Assembly (NCBI RefSeq): GCF_000241055.1
Contig: NZ_CM001398.1
Location: forward strand, 1,599,163 to 1,663,162
Length of the DNA: 64,000 nucleotides
Origin: Oenococcus kitaharae DSM 17330
Lineage (GTDB): Bacteria > Bacillota > Bacilli > Lactobacillales > Lactobacillaceae
Reading direction: 5' to 3'
This document shows, in pieces, positions 37,292-45,754 of this stretch. Within the stretch, counting starts at the first letter, position 1; every line of letters starts with the position of its first letter. The notes below the pieces were generated by a model, which was not told the origin of the DNA, did no database searches, and saw nothing but the letters and a program-made list of their open reading frames with translations. Position numbers and translations under genes: made by a program.

Positions 37292-38974
37292 TTATTCATA
37301 TAGGAAAACTTTACTTTCGTAGGGGCGAAACAGTGCTGAGTCCTGACCACTATCAGCGTAATTGCCAATCAGCATTTTTTTCGCGACTTGCTGATTGTAA
37401 TCACGCCGAATATTTTGCTTGGTGAAATTGCTGACCACAAGCAGCCGTTGTCCTTGTAACTGACGGAAATAAGCAAAAGCCTTGTCATCATGCGGATCCA
37501 ATTCCTGAAAACTGCCTAGTGAAATCACATCAAAGTCATGTCTTAAAGCAATTAATTTCTGATAGTAGTAGAAAACAGAATCCGGATCAGTCAAGGCTGA
37601 TTGCACATTGATCTCAGGGTAATTCGCATTCAAGGCGTACCAAGGATGCCCATTGGTAAAGCCGGCATTATCAGAATTGTCCCACTGCATGGGTGTTCTG
37701 GCATTGTCACGCGACATGTTTGCCAAATAAGCCAGCATCGTTTTACCGTCGACCAATCCCTCTTTATCGACGAATTCATGATAGGCATTAAGAGATTCCA
37801 GATCCTCGTACTGTGATAATGCCGTTAAGTGCGCGTTAGTCATGCCTAATTCTTCGCCTTCGTAAACATAAGGCGTGCCCTGCATCATGTGCAAAGTCGT
37901 TGCCAGCATTTTAGCAGCCCTGACGCGATACTTAGGATCATCTGTTGCAAAACGCGAAACCGCACGCGGCTGATCATGATTATTCCAATAAAGACTGTTC
38001 CAGCCTTTGCCGTCCAAATCCGTCTGCCAGTGCGAGAGAGTCTTCTTTAAATCAAGCAGTTTAACTGGCTGATCATTCCATTTGCCTAAACGCCGGTCAG
38101 GATTGGCTGATAAACCAACATGTTCAAATTGAAACACCATATTCAGTTTCTTAGCATCCAATCCAGCATACTTAATTGCCGATGCTGGCGTCGCGCCGGG
38201 CATTTCGCCGACAGTCATGATGTCATAATGCGAGAGAACCTGATCATTCATTTCCTGCAGAAATTCCTGCAGCCGCAGGCCGTTAGCAACCAAGGCACCT
38301 GCAGACCCGAAAGCTGCCCCATCTGCCTGAGGCGCATCCGGCAGGCCTTGCGGCTTGGAAATCAGATTAATCACATCCATGCGAAAACCGTCAATCCCTT
38401 TGTCCAGCCAAAAACGCATGACTTCCCAGACACTTTGGCGCACGGCTGGATTTTCCCAATTCAAATCCGGCTGGCCGGATGCAAATAAATGCAGATAATA
38501 CTGCTTCGTCTGAGCATCAAAGGACCAAGCTGATCCGCTGAAAAAAGATCCCCAATTATTTGGTTCGCCACCATTCTTAGGATCCCGCCAAATGTAATAG
38601 TCGCGATAAGGATTATCCTTGGACTTCCGACTCTCTTGAAACCAGCGATGCTGATCAGAAGTATGATTCACGACCAGATCCATTAAAATTTTCAATCCAA
38701 GTTCATGAGCCCGATCCAATAATGTTTGAAAATCCGCCATCGTCCCATAGACTGGCTGGATTTTGCGATAATCGCTGATATCATAACCATTATCTTGATC
38801 TGGCGACTCGTATATCGGATTCAGCCAAATCACATCGGCCCCTAATTGTTTGATATAAGGCAGCCTGCTCGTCAAACCTGGTAAATCACCAACACCGTCA
38901 CCATTACTATCCTGATAGCTGCGCGGATAGACCTGGTAAACAACCGATTTTTGCCACCATTTTGTCTCTGCCAT
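37292..38974 (-). CDS. Oligo-1,6-glucosidase (GH13)
   Basis: A 560-residue cytoplasmic glucosidase of GH13, subfamily 31 type. It has WWQKSVVYQVYPRSYQDSNG at the N-terminus, DLVVNHTSDQH (region I), GFRMDVINLIS with nucleophile Asp (region II), TVGEMPG with acid/base Glu (region III) and NNHDQPR (region IV). The Val after the nucleophile and the VSHYDIMTVGEMPG-like context point to alpha-1,6 (isomaltose-type) rather than maltose specificity. AGAGGA precedes the ATG. A cre-like site lies about 50 nt upstream, so catabolite repression by CcpA is expected. No transporter gene is adjacent. Confidence 0.93.
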   Translation of the reverse strand: MAETKWWQKSVVYQVYPRSYQDSNGDGVGDLPGLTSRLPYIKQLGADVIWLNPIYESPDQDNGYDISDYRKIQPVYGTMADFQTLLDRAHELGLKILMDLVVNHTSDQHRWFQESRKSKDNPYRDYYIWRDPKNGGEPNNWGSFFSGSAWSFDAQTKQYYLHLFASGQPDLNWENPAVRQSVWEVMRFWLDKGIDGFRMDVINLISKPQGLPDAPQADGAAFGSAGALVANGLRLQEFLQEMNDQVLSHYDIMTVGEMPGATPASAIKYAGLDAKKLNMVFQFEHVGLSANPDRRLGKWNDQPVKLLDLKKTLSHWQTDLDGKGWNSLYWNNHDQPRAVSRFATDDPKYRVRAAKMLATTLHMMQGTPYVYEGEELGMTNAHLTALSQYEDLESLNAYHEFVDKEGLVDGKTMLAYLANMSRDNARTPMQWDNSDNAGFTNGHPWYALNANYPEINVQSALTDPDSVFYYYQKLIALRHDFDVISLGSFQELDPHDDKAFAYFRQLQGQRLLVVSNFTKQNIRRDYNQQVAKKMLIGNYADSGQDSALFRPYESKVFLYE

Positions 38975-39020
38975 CGCATCCTCTTTTCTGATTCTGGCCT
39001 CAGCCAGTGTCCTCGGTAAC

Positions 39021-39034
39021 CGTAATCGCTTACA
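39021..39034 (-). promoter_or_regulatory. cre-like site (CcpA) upstream of the glucosidase
   Basis: On the minus strand the sequence TGTAAGCGATTACG matches the cre consensus TGWAANCGNTNWCA at 13 of 14 positions. It lies 47 nt upstream of the glucosidase ATG, a typical place for carbon catabolite control. Confidence 0.75.
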
Positions 39035-39138
39035 TTTTCAAGTATAAAATAGCCTAAAAACCATTGCAAGAAAGACTGACAGCTATTTCAGATTCCCTCT
39101 GTCTACCATTCTTTTCTTGCACCTGTTGGACTATTTCT

Positions 39139-39147
39139 TGTTATGAT
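39139..39147 (+). promoter_or_regulatory. Extended -10 box placed for a leaderless mRNA
   Basis: TG-T-TATGAT (extended -10; TATGAT at 39142-39147) ends 6 nt before the ATG at 39154. A TTGCAC lies 19 nt upstream. No Shine-Dalgarno is present between the -10 and the ATG. Confidence 0.55.
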
Positions 39148-39153
39148 ATCCGC

Positions 39154-39636
39154 ATGACAGAAGAAATGACAGAAAAACCAGCTTTGAGATTGATGAACAG
39201 TCCAGAATTTGATCATTTTGTTTCCCACGCAATTAAAGACTACGCCGCTGACAAAGTCCAAGCAGGCAGCTGGCTGGCTGATGAAGCAATGAAAAAATCT
39301 GAAGAAAGCTTTAATTCGCTTCTGCCGCAAGGCATTAACAGCCCAGACAATTATCTATACAGCATCATTTACCAAAAACAAAAGATTGGCATTCTTTGGA
39401 TGGCCAAGCTCAAAGACCAGCCGGACACGATTTTTATTTACGACTTTGCAATTGATGAAGCTTTTCAAAATCAAGGATTCGGAAGCCGGGCACTCGTCTT
39501 GGCTGATGAAGAAGCCAGAAAATTATCTTTCAAACACATCGCCTTACACGTTTTCGGCCGAAATGCACGTGCTTTGCACGTTTATCGAAAAAGTGGTTAC
39601 GGCATTACGGATATCAACATGCAAAAGGACCTGTAA
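39154..39636 (+). CDS. GNAT family N-acetyltransferase
   Basis: A 160-residue GNAT-fold protein. The acetyl-CoA binding motif A is seen as YDFAIDEAFQNQGFGSRALVL (QNQGFGS is the R/Q-x-x-G-x-G/A loop, about residues 105-111), followed by HIALHVFGRNARALHVYRKSGY (motif B, given in part). The substrate is unknown. The start at 39154 is preferred over a frame beginning at 39064, because the promoter lies between them and the -10 ends 6 nt before this ATG. That arrangement implies a leaderless transcript. Confidence 0.85.
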   Translation: MTEEMTEKPALRLMNSPEFDHFVSHAIKDYAADKVQAGSWLADEAMKKSEESFNSLLPQGINSPDNYLYSIIYQKQKIGILWMAKLKDQPDTIFIYDFAIDEAFQNQGFGSRALVLADEEARKLSFKHIALHVFGRNARALHVYRKSGYGITDINMQKDL

Positions 39637-39684
39637 CCGCATAGGCTTGCCTAAAAGGCTTATATCATGCATGATTAAATCATA

Positions 39685-40908
39685 TTGTCTCAAAGTTCCA
39701 AAAATAAAAATCACCAGCTGCCCTTAATGTTGAGCCCCGCCGTTTCGCAATTGGGTTCGGCGCTCTATATTTTAGGACAGAACTGGCTTGTCGTGCGATC
39801 TACAGGAACCACGAGCCTGCTTGGTATTATCGAAGCCGTCGGCGGTGTCGGCTTCTTTTTGGGTGACCTTTTTATCGGTGAACTCGTTGATCACCACAAT
39901 CGAAAAAAAGTTCTCCTGTGGACGGATCTCTTGTCTGCTGTCATTTGTTTTTTTGGAAGTTTCCTTATTAATAATGAAAATCCGCAGGCATGGCTGTTAA
40001 TTCTAATCACCTTTACTTTGAATTTTCTCTTCACGATTAACTACCCTGCTGCCAAATCAATGGCACCGGAAATTATGGCCGGCAGCAAATTACAGCGTTT
40101 TAATGCCTTGGCAAACATGGTTTTTAACTTTGCCAATATTATCTCACCACTAATTGGCGGTTTGTTATTGTCAATTAAAAGCATTAATTTTAGCGAGTTC
40201 GTTTTGATAAACGCAGCTTCTTTTCTTGTGGCTGCTTTTTTAAATTTTTTGATCCGTTATTCTTGGCCGCAGGATAACACCGACCGCAGCAGCACAAGCT
40301 TTGTTCAGGACATTGCCAACGGATTCAGATATGTCTTTAAAAATAAAAATCTGTTTCAATTTATTCTTTCTATGGCGATCTTCAATTTCTGCAGTGCCGG
40401 GTGCCTGTTGATCGCACCTTATATCGGTAATCATTTTTTTGGCGGCCATGCTGCCAATTACAGTATCTTTTTGGCCGTTAGCGCCATTGGCGGATTGATC
40501 GGCGGCAGTCTTTTAGCCATCCAAAAACAAGCTGTTTCTAGTCAAACATTGTACCGGGAAATTATATTTGAAGGATTTTCTCTTCTGATTGCAGGCATTT
40601 TCCTGCCGGACAGTTTTATCGTTTGGTTCATTTTAGCTTTCATCATTGGTTTAATTCAGTCGAGATTCTTCAGTATCTCAATTACGCTGATTCAAAAAGA
40701 GACGGAAATCGCTTATTTAGGGCGCATTTTCGGTTTGACTTTTCTATTTTTTGATGGTATCCAACCTTTAGGAAGCTTGATTTTCGGCTATTTGATCAAC
40801 AGCTGGCGGCAATATACGTATAGTTTCATCGGTGTGATGCTGCTCCTGTTTTTCGGGCCTTTTCTGCTGCACAACAAAAACAAGCAAAATAAAAACGCAG
40901 CCATTTGA
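39685..40908 (+). CDS. MFS transporter
   Basis: A 407-residue major facilitator protein with about 12 membrane segments. The N-terminal half shows GDLFIGELVDHHNRKKVLLWTD, a form of the MFS loop 2-3 motif (G-x-x-x-D-x-x-x-R-K). Overall it resembles the enterobactin-exporter-like (MFS_3) and macrolide-efflux-like group, but the substrate is unknown. The start is uncertain: the TTG at 39685 is used, without a clear Shine-Dalgarno; an internal ATG 14 codons later (MLSPAVSQLG) is possible. It ends within a bidirectional hairpin shared with the LysM gene. Confidence 0.8.
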   Translation: MSQSSKNKNHQLPLMLSPAVSQLGSALYILGQNWLVVRSTGTTSLLGIIEAVGGVGFFLGDLFIGELVDHHNRKKVLLWTDLLSAVICFFGSFLINNENPQAWLLILITFTLNFLFTINYPAAKSMAPEIMAGSKLQRFNALANMVFNFANIISPLIGGLLLSIKSINFSEFVLINAASFLVAAFLNFLIRYSWPQDNTDRSSTSFVQDIANGFRYVFKNKNLFQFILSMAIFNFCSAGCLLIAPYIGNHFFGGHAANYSIFLAVSAIGGLIGGSLLAIQKQAVSSQTLYREIIFEGFSLLIAGIFLPDSFIVWFILAFIIGLIQSRFFSISITLIQKETEIAYLGRIFGLTFLFFDGIQPLGSLIFGYLINSWRQYTYSFIGVMLLLFFGPFLLHNKNKQNKNAAI

Positions 40909-40916
40909 CTGCGTTT
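40893..40916. terminator. Bidirectional terminator between MFS and LysM genes
   Basis: AAACGCAG pairs with CTGCGTTT around an 8-nt loop that contains the MFS stop codon. Flanking A and T tracts allow termination on both strands, serving the convergent MFS gene and LysM gene. Confidence 0.65.
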
Positions 40917-40929
40917 AGGCAACTTATTA

Positions 40930-41541
40930 TTACCAGCCGCCAGTGGTTGGAACATTCTGCCAGCCGCCGTAACGGTTGTTAGCATACCAGTTAGCAACTG
41001 CATCTTGATGAGCTGGGCTGAAATCAGAAACAGACCCGCCAACTGCAGCAACGCCGGCTGCCCATGTGCCGCGAGCAAATTGATAGGCACCAAGGTAACC
41101 ATTACCGGTAAAGGTATTGTAATTGTTACCTGATTCTACCTGACGACGGCGCAATGCATTTGAACCAGTCACTGCAGGCTGATAACTCCGAACAGGTGCA
41201 GCCGGTACATAAGCTTCTTGAGCTGGCGCCTGATAACGAGGAGCAGGTGCAGCCGTTTTAGCTGCCGGAGCCGCTGGTGCCTGATACGTTGCAGGAGCTG
41301 CCGGAGCGGCAGGTGCGCCGATAGAAAGGCGGTTGCCAGTATATATTAAGTTAACGTTTGCAATGTTATTTGCTTGAGCGATTGTCGAAACGCTTGTATT
41401 AAATTCCCTGGCAATCTTAGATAAAGTATCGCCAGATTTAATTGTGTAGATCGTGTCAGCATTGGCACTAATCACTGAAAATGAAAGCGCAGCTGCTGAT
41501 GTAAGAATAATTGTTGTGAGTTTTGCTTTAAGATTTGGCAT
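40930..41541 (-). CDS. Secreted LysM protein with transglycosylase-like domain
   Basis: A 203-residue exported wall protein. It has a signal peptide (about 1-28, cleavage after ISANA), one LysM domain binding peptidoglycan (about 31-74: YTIKSGDTLSKIAREFNTSV), an Ala/Pro/Gln-rich linker (about 76-125) and a C-terminal lysozyme-like or resuscitation-factor-like domain (RRRQVESGNNYNTFTGNGYL, then GAYQFARGTWAA). The Glu in QVESGNN is a plausible catalytic residue. This arrangement is common among LAB muralytic or wall-associated proteins. No Shine-Dalgarno is visible; TACATT ends 6 nt before the ATG, but the -35 is poor. Confidence 0.85.
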   Translation of the reverse strand: MPNLKAKLTTIILTSAAALSFSVISANADTIYTIKSGDTLSKIAREFNTSVSTIAQANNIANVNLIYTGNRLSIGAPAAPAAPATYQAPAAPAAKTAAPAPRYQAPAQEAYVPAAPVRSYQPAVTGSNALRRRQVESGNNYNTFTGNGYLGAYQFARGTWAAGVAAVGGSVSDFSPAHQDAVANWYANNRYGGWQNVPTTGGW

Positions 41542-41766
41542 ATATTCAATGTAACTGAGTCAGTTTGCGAGAGCTTTTTGCTGGTATTAAATTAATTACT
41601 CTTTTTTTACATCACTAAAGCCACAGTAATTAGTGAGACTTTGTTGCAACATAGTCATTGATATTTAACGTAATTGCAATCTAATAAGGAATCATTGTTG
41701 AAAACTGTTTCGCGATCCAAACACGCCAATTCTATTTGTTATCGTTTACATACATAAATGATAATC

Positions 41767-41792
41767 GTTTGTATGCTAATATTATTACAAAC
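41767..41792. promoter_or_regulatory. Inverted repeat around a candidate -10, ydbS-like promoter
   Basis: GTTTGTA (41767-41773) and TACAAAC (41786-41792) form a perfect inverted repeat with a 12-nt AT-rich spacer. The spacer contains TATGCT/TAATAT-type -10 sequence. A related CGTTTACATAC lies about 22 nt upstream of the left arm. This looks like a repressor operator over the promoter of the PH-domain pair. The regulator is unknown. Confidence 0.45.
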
Positions 41793-41813
41793 AAACGCTT
41801 AAGAGGTACTAGC

Positions 41814-42287
41814 ATGAACGAAACACAGCAGCTTCCAAAGAAAATCCAAATCACTTGGTTCGTGCACGCCTGCGCTAATTTAATCCTTTCTCTTATTATT
41901 CTTGCCGCCATCTACCTAGCTGGACACATTTGGCATTGGCCGATCTGGTTTGTGTACGTAATCGCTGCTGCAATTGTAATAGGAATGATAAGCGAACTGA
42001 TCTCTATTCCCTATCGTTATCGTTTTTGGCAATACCGTATTACTGAAGATGCCGTGGAAATGCAGTCGGGCTTTATTTTTCGCAAACGTATTGCTATCCC
42101 AATCTCGCGTGTTCAAAATGTGACGCTTTCTGCCGGCCCGCTATTGCAATGGCAGAAAATGCAGAAAGTGGCTGTTGCGACTGCCTCAAGCACGCATACC
42201 ATTGATGGTTTGGAAAATACTAAAGCTGAGAAACTTCGTGACCAAATTATGGCACTCGCATTGGGGGCTTTAGATCATGAAATCTGA
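41814..42287 (+). CDS. PH-domain membrane protein, YdbS type
   Basis: A 157-residue protein with two membrane helices near the N-terminus (about 20-70) followed by a bacterial PH (bPH2/DUF304) domain with WQYRITEDAVEMQSGFIFRK and RIAIPISRVQNV. Family members YdbS/YdbT of Bacillus are linked to resistance against antimicrobial peptides and to envelope stress, but the mechanism is unknown. The start at 41814 is chosen for the AGAGG just upstream. It overlaps the next gene by 11 nt. Confidence 0.85.
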   Translation: MNETQQLPKKIQITWFVHACANLILSLIILAAIYLAGHIWHWPIWFVYVIAAAIVIGMISELISIPYRYRFWQYRITEDAVEMQSGFIFRKRIAIPISRVQNVTLSAGPLLQWQKMQKVAVATASSTHTIDGLENTKAEKLRDQIMALALGALDHEI

Positions 42288-43734
42288 GCACCTTCATCCC
42301 CTGTCAATTGTCATTTTCATTGGACGGGTGATTAAACAGCTGTATATTTTGTTGGGTCTGCTTGTGTGGGATGTAATCTCGAAAAACAACATCAGTCCCT
42401 GGGTCTATTTAGGCATCGTATTATTGATTATCGGATGGGGAATCGTTCGTTATATTTGTTTTACTTTCGCTTTTGATGAAAATGGCCTTACGATCAATTC
42501 AGGTCTTTTCATACGCCGCCACGATCACATCCCCTTCGGCCGAATCCAGACAACCCAGCATAAACAGTGGTTTTTCCTGCGGCCATTTGGTATTGAGTCA
42601 CTGTTAATCCAGACTGCCGGCCATGAGGATAAGGAATCTCAGACAGAATTACCGGCTGTTTCCATTAAAATTTCCAATTTAATTGATCAGCTTTATCAAA
42701 ACAAAGAAAAGACTGGTTCGGATCTTCCTATTGCTAATCAATCCGATCAGGCAAACCAGATACCTGATAACTATGCGACCAGCACACGAGATTTATCAAA
42801 ATATGCACTGACTTCCTTTACGATTTTTCCGATACTGGGTGCCTTAATGACCTTGTATTCGCAACTGAACCAATTTCTGCCGAATCGTTTTTTAAAACCT
42901 TTTGAAACAGCCTTGGACCACTTGCGCCTTAACGACTGGCTGATCGTTGTGACCAGTCTTTTGCTGCTTGGCGCCATTTTATCCTATTTATTAATTCTTC
43001 AGCGTTACTATCATTTCGTCCTGATCAAGAAAAATAACAAGCTGACAACAGTTCGCGGTTTGTTTCAACGCCAGACACTTGGATCGTCTCTAAAAAAACT
43101 CCAGGCAGTGATGATCGAACAAAATATCCTGCGCCAATGGCTTCACTTAGCAACAATTAAAGCAGTTGTCGCATCTGAAGCAGGCAGCAAAAACCGCGAT
43201 GATAATAATTTCATTATTACGCCTGTGATTTCTGAAAAAGTTGTGCCATCTCATCTGCACCATTTCGTTAACTGGATTCCAGACAGTTTTCCTAAATTAG
43301 ATTATCTGCCAAAGATCTGCAGCTGGTATTTCGTTCGTAATGCTGTCTGCTTATCACTTATTCCGATAGCACTCTCCATCTTTTTTTGGCATCAATGGGG
43401 TCTTATATCATTGTTACTGCTGCCAATCGCCGTATCGCTCGGTATCTATAAAGGCCAGAGCACAGCTCTGGTACTGCTTGCAGATAACCAAAGTCTGGTC
43501 CTGCAGACTGGCCGTTTATGGACCAAACAAATCACAATCCTGCAACGGAAAAATATTCAGTCGCTGGTCTGCAGGCAAACCATCTGGATGGCCGGCCGGA
43601 ATTTAACGCACTTATGTGTGAATATCCGCCAAGGAGACGGCAACCAAGAAGTTCAAATTCGTTACTTATCAGATGAAAAATCGCTGGCTATTTACCGCTG
43701 GTATTTACAAAAAACTGATTTTAAAAATCAGTGA
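42277..43734 (+). CDS. PH-domain membrane protein, YdbT type
   Basis: A 485-residue membrane protein with three bPH2 (DUF304) domains and about six membrane segments. Repeated motifs are FDENGLTINSGLFIRRHDHIPFGRIQ (first, given in part), LTTVRGLFQRQTLGSSLKKLQAV (second) and LVLQTGRLWTKQITILQRKNIQSL (third). It is the usual partner of the YdbS-type protein encoded immediately upstream with an 11-nt overlap, so they probably form a complex in the membrane. It converges on the carboxypeptidase gene with a 14-nt overlap. Confidence 0.87.
   Translation: MKSEHLHPLSIVIFIGRVIKQLYILLGLLVWDVISKNNISPWVYLGIVLLIIGWGIVRYICFTFAFDENGLTINSGLFIRRHDHIPFGRIQTTQHKQWFFLRPFGIESLLIQTAGHEDKESQTELPAVSIKISNLIDQLYQNKEKTGSDLPIANQSDQANQIPDNYATSTRDLSKYALTSFTIFPILGALMTLYSQLNQFLPNRFLKPFETALDHLRLNDWLIVVTSLLLLGAILSYLLILQRYYHFVLIKKNNKLTTVRGLFQRQTLGSSLKKLQAVMIEQNILRQWLHLATIKAVVASEAGSKNRDDNNFIITPVISEKVVPSHLHHFVNWIPDSFPKLDYLPKICSWYFVRNAVCLSLIPIALSIFFWHQWGLISLLLLPIAVSLGIYKGQSTALVLLADNQSLVLQTGRLWTKQITILQRKNIQSLVCRQTIWMAGRNLTHLCVNIRQGDGNQEVQIRYLSDEKSLAIYRWYLQKTDFKNQ
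43713..43733 (-). terminator. Hairpin spanning the convergent stop codons
   Basis: ACTGATTT-TTAA-AAATCAGT is a perfect palindrome with a T-rich run following on the minus strand. It covers the stop codons of both the YdbT-type and carboxypeptidase genes and probably terminates the latter. Confidence 0.6.
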
Positions 43735-44689
43735 AAGTCACCTTTCCTGCAAGGGCGTCAATGCTGACGTTGGCCATTAGCGGCGTGGTCAGCATCGGTA
43801 CTGTGTGACAGGAATCATAATCATAAATAATCGGCAGCGAGCGGTCTGCTAGTACTTCTAATAGGATATCGATCGGCCGTCGGCCAGATCCGCAGTCGTC
43901 AAAAGCAGCATGTTTGCCAAGAATAATGCCGCTAACTAAGTCAAAAATACCGGCGTTTTTCAACATTGCAAAATTCTTTTCGACGGTGGCTGCGTCTTTT
44001 TCTGCATCTTCGATAAAAAGAATATCTCCCGATTGAATCTTGGGAAAAAATTTTGAAGACAAAATCCCGTACATCGTATTTAAATTACCGCCGATCAGAC
44101 GGCCTTTTAAAACTGGTGATCCAATATAAGACCAATGATTTGGCCTTCTTTGTTTGGGTTTTTGAAATTCATTCCAATTCAAAGCCTCGTCACTCCAAAA
44201 TGTGGGTGCTGACAAGCTCACACTTTCGTCTCTTTTAGCGAAGGCAATTTTAGCAAATGCCTCCCAAGTCTCATCGACATAAGGCGGCCATTCGCCAAAA
44301 GACGCTACTAAAGCAGGACCATAAAGTACGCGACAATTAGGTGCTTGACTGGCGACTGCCAATAAGAGTGACGTTGCATCAGAATATCCGACAAAAGTTT
44401 TTGGATGACTGCGCAGATAATCAAAATCAATATCAGACAAAATTGAGTTCGTATTGCTGCCACCAATGGTTGACATGATGATATCAACATCATCCCGATG
44501 GATCAATTGATTAATTTCCGCTGCCCGTGCCTGAATTGATCCCGACCGGTAGAAATCTGATTTTCCAGTTAAAGACCCGGCAACAAGCGAAATCCCTTTA
44601 TTTTCAAGATATGTTTTTGCTCGCTGAAATCTGATTGGCGATAAAGCTGTAATCGCTGTTGATGGCGAAAAATAACCAAAAGTTGTCAT
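43721..44689 (-). CDS. LD-carboxypeptidase / MccF-like peptidase (S66)
   Basis: A 322-residue S66 serine peptidase. Members trim L,D-peptide bonds of murein tetrapeptides or, as MccF, inactivate microcin C. The family's landmarks are present: MSTIGGSNTNSIL, nucleophile Ser in VGYSDATSLLL, GRLIGGNLNT, Glu in ILFIEDAEKD, and the catalytic His in DYDSCHTVPMLTTPL. In typical members the last motif is GHxxPxxxxPxG, so this is a slight variant. The ATG at 44689 has AGGGAG upstream; a GTG two codons earlier also fits. The context, a LysM protein and a VanX-type peptidase elsewhere, suits wall recycling. Confidence 0.88.
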   Translation of the reverse strand: MTTFGYFSPSTAITALSPIRFQRAKTYLENKGISLVAGSLTGKSDFYRSGSIQARAAEINQLIHRDDVDIIMSTIGGSNTNSILSDIDFDYLRSHPKTFVGYSDATSLLLAVASQAPNCRVLYGPALVASFGEWPPYVDETWEAFAKIAFAKRDESVSLSAPTFWSDEALNWNEFQKPKQRRPNHWSYIGSPVLKGRLIGGNLNTMYGILSSKFFPKIQSGDILFIEDAEKDAATVEKNFAMLKNAGIFDLVSGIILGKHAAFDDCGSGRRPIDILLEVLADRSLPIIYDYDSCHTVPMLTTPLMANVSIDALAGKVTFTDF

Positions 44690-44773
44690 GACCACTCCCT
44701 GAAATTATATTCAGCATAGCGCAGAAGAGTTGTGAAAACTATTTTATAATCGAACTAATCGGAGGACTTACAC

Positions 44774-45619
44774 ATGAAATATAAAATCGCTGTATTATCC
44801 GGACAGCCATGGCAATGCCAGTGCTTTAAAAGCAGTTCTTGACGATGCTAAAGAGGCTGGTGCAGATGAATTTTGGTCCTTAGGTGATATCGCATTTGGC
44901 GGACCAGGTCTGAAGAATGTTTTCAATTATTAGAAAGCGTTAATACCACCCAATATCTCATGGGCAATTGGGAAGCAAGCTACAACGAAGTGATGGATAA
45001 GTCGCAAATAGATTTGTCAGATCCAGGCGACGTTTATTTCTTGATGCTGGCACGCTATGATTACCAGCGTTTTTCCAAGGAACGCAATGACCAGCTGAGG
45101 GCTCTGCCTATGACGGCTCGCAAGCATGTCTTGGATCGTGTTTTTGCACTTTCTCATAATCTTCCCAACAAAAATTTTGGTCATGAATTACTGGCAACCG
45201 CTGATCAGAAAAACTTTGATCAGATCGTGACAGACCCAACTGTAGATGCGGCGCTCTTTGCACATATTCATATGCCTTTATGGCGATACACAAGCAGCGG
45301 CCAGCTTGTCTTGAATCCTGGTTCTGTGGGGCAAACGTGGTTCACGCGGCCGCATTTTCTAAGAAATCGTGATGCCAGCTATCTGCTGCTGACAGTTACT
45401 GAGAAAGGAATTGTTGATTTTGATTTTCGCCGCATTCCCTTCGATATTGATAAAGAACTGGCCTTTGCAAGAGCTAATGACTATCCATATGTAGACTTAT
45501 ATCAGAAATTGTTGACAACTGGTTACGCTTCAACTCATGATCAAGAATTATTGGCCAAAGTTAATCAGGAACGGGGTTACAAAAAATTAGCCGCTGAGTT
45601 TGTTCATAATCTGCCCTGA
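44774..45619 (+). pseudogene. Metallophosphoesterase broken by two compensating frameshifts
   Basis: A YfcE-like/MJ0936-like calcineurin phosphoesterase gene with an intact ribosome site (GGAGG) and ATG at 44774. The first codons read MKYKIAVLS. Then one extra G near 44803 shifts the frame: the next frame reads DSHGNASALKAVLDDAKEAG and later SLGDIAFGGP, the expected metal motifs. Near 44911 one base is missing, and the original frame resumes as ECFQLLES then MGNWEASYN and runs open to 45619 (AHIHMPLW, NPGSVGQ). As written, the frame stops at 44840. Loss of function is likely unless the indels are sequencing errors. Confidence 0.85.
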
Positions 45620-45686
45620 TTTTTTGTGTGAAAATCTTTTCAAGAATCCTCAAATGAACTATCATGCAATATATAACTAATTTTTC

Positions 45687-45733
45687 ATCTATCAAACGAC
45701 ATAAGCCGTTTGAAAATTTGCTGATAGTTTTTT
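45687..45733 (+). terminator. Hairpin with T run in the leader of the MFS efflux gene
   Basis: CTATCA (45689-45694) pairs with TGATAG (45722-45727), with an inner CAAACG/CGTTTG stem, followed by TTTTTT. It ends about 20 nt before the MFS start. It lies too far (about 70 nt) after the phosphoesterase pseudogene to be clearly its terminator and could act as an attenuator. Confidence 0.45.
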
Positions 45734-45754
45734 GACATAATTGAAAGGATTTTT

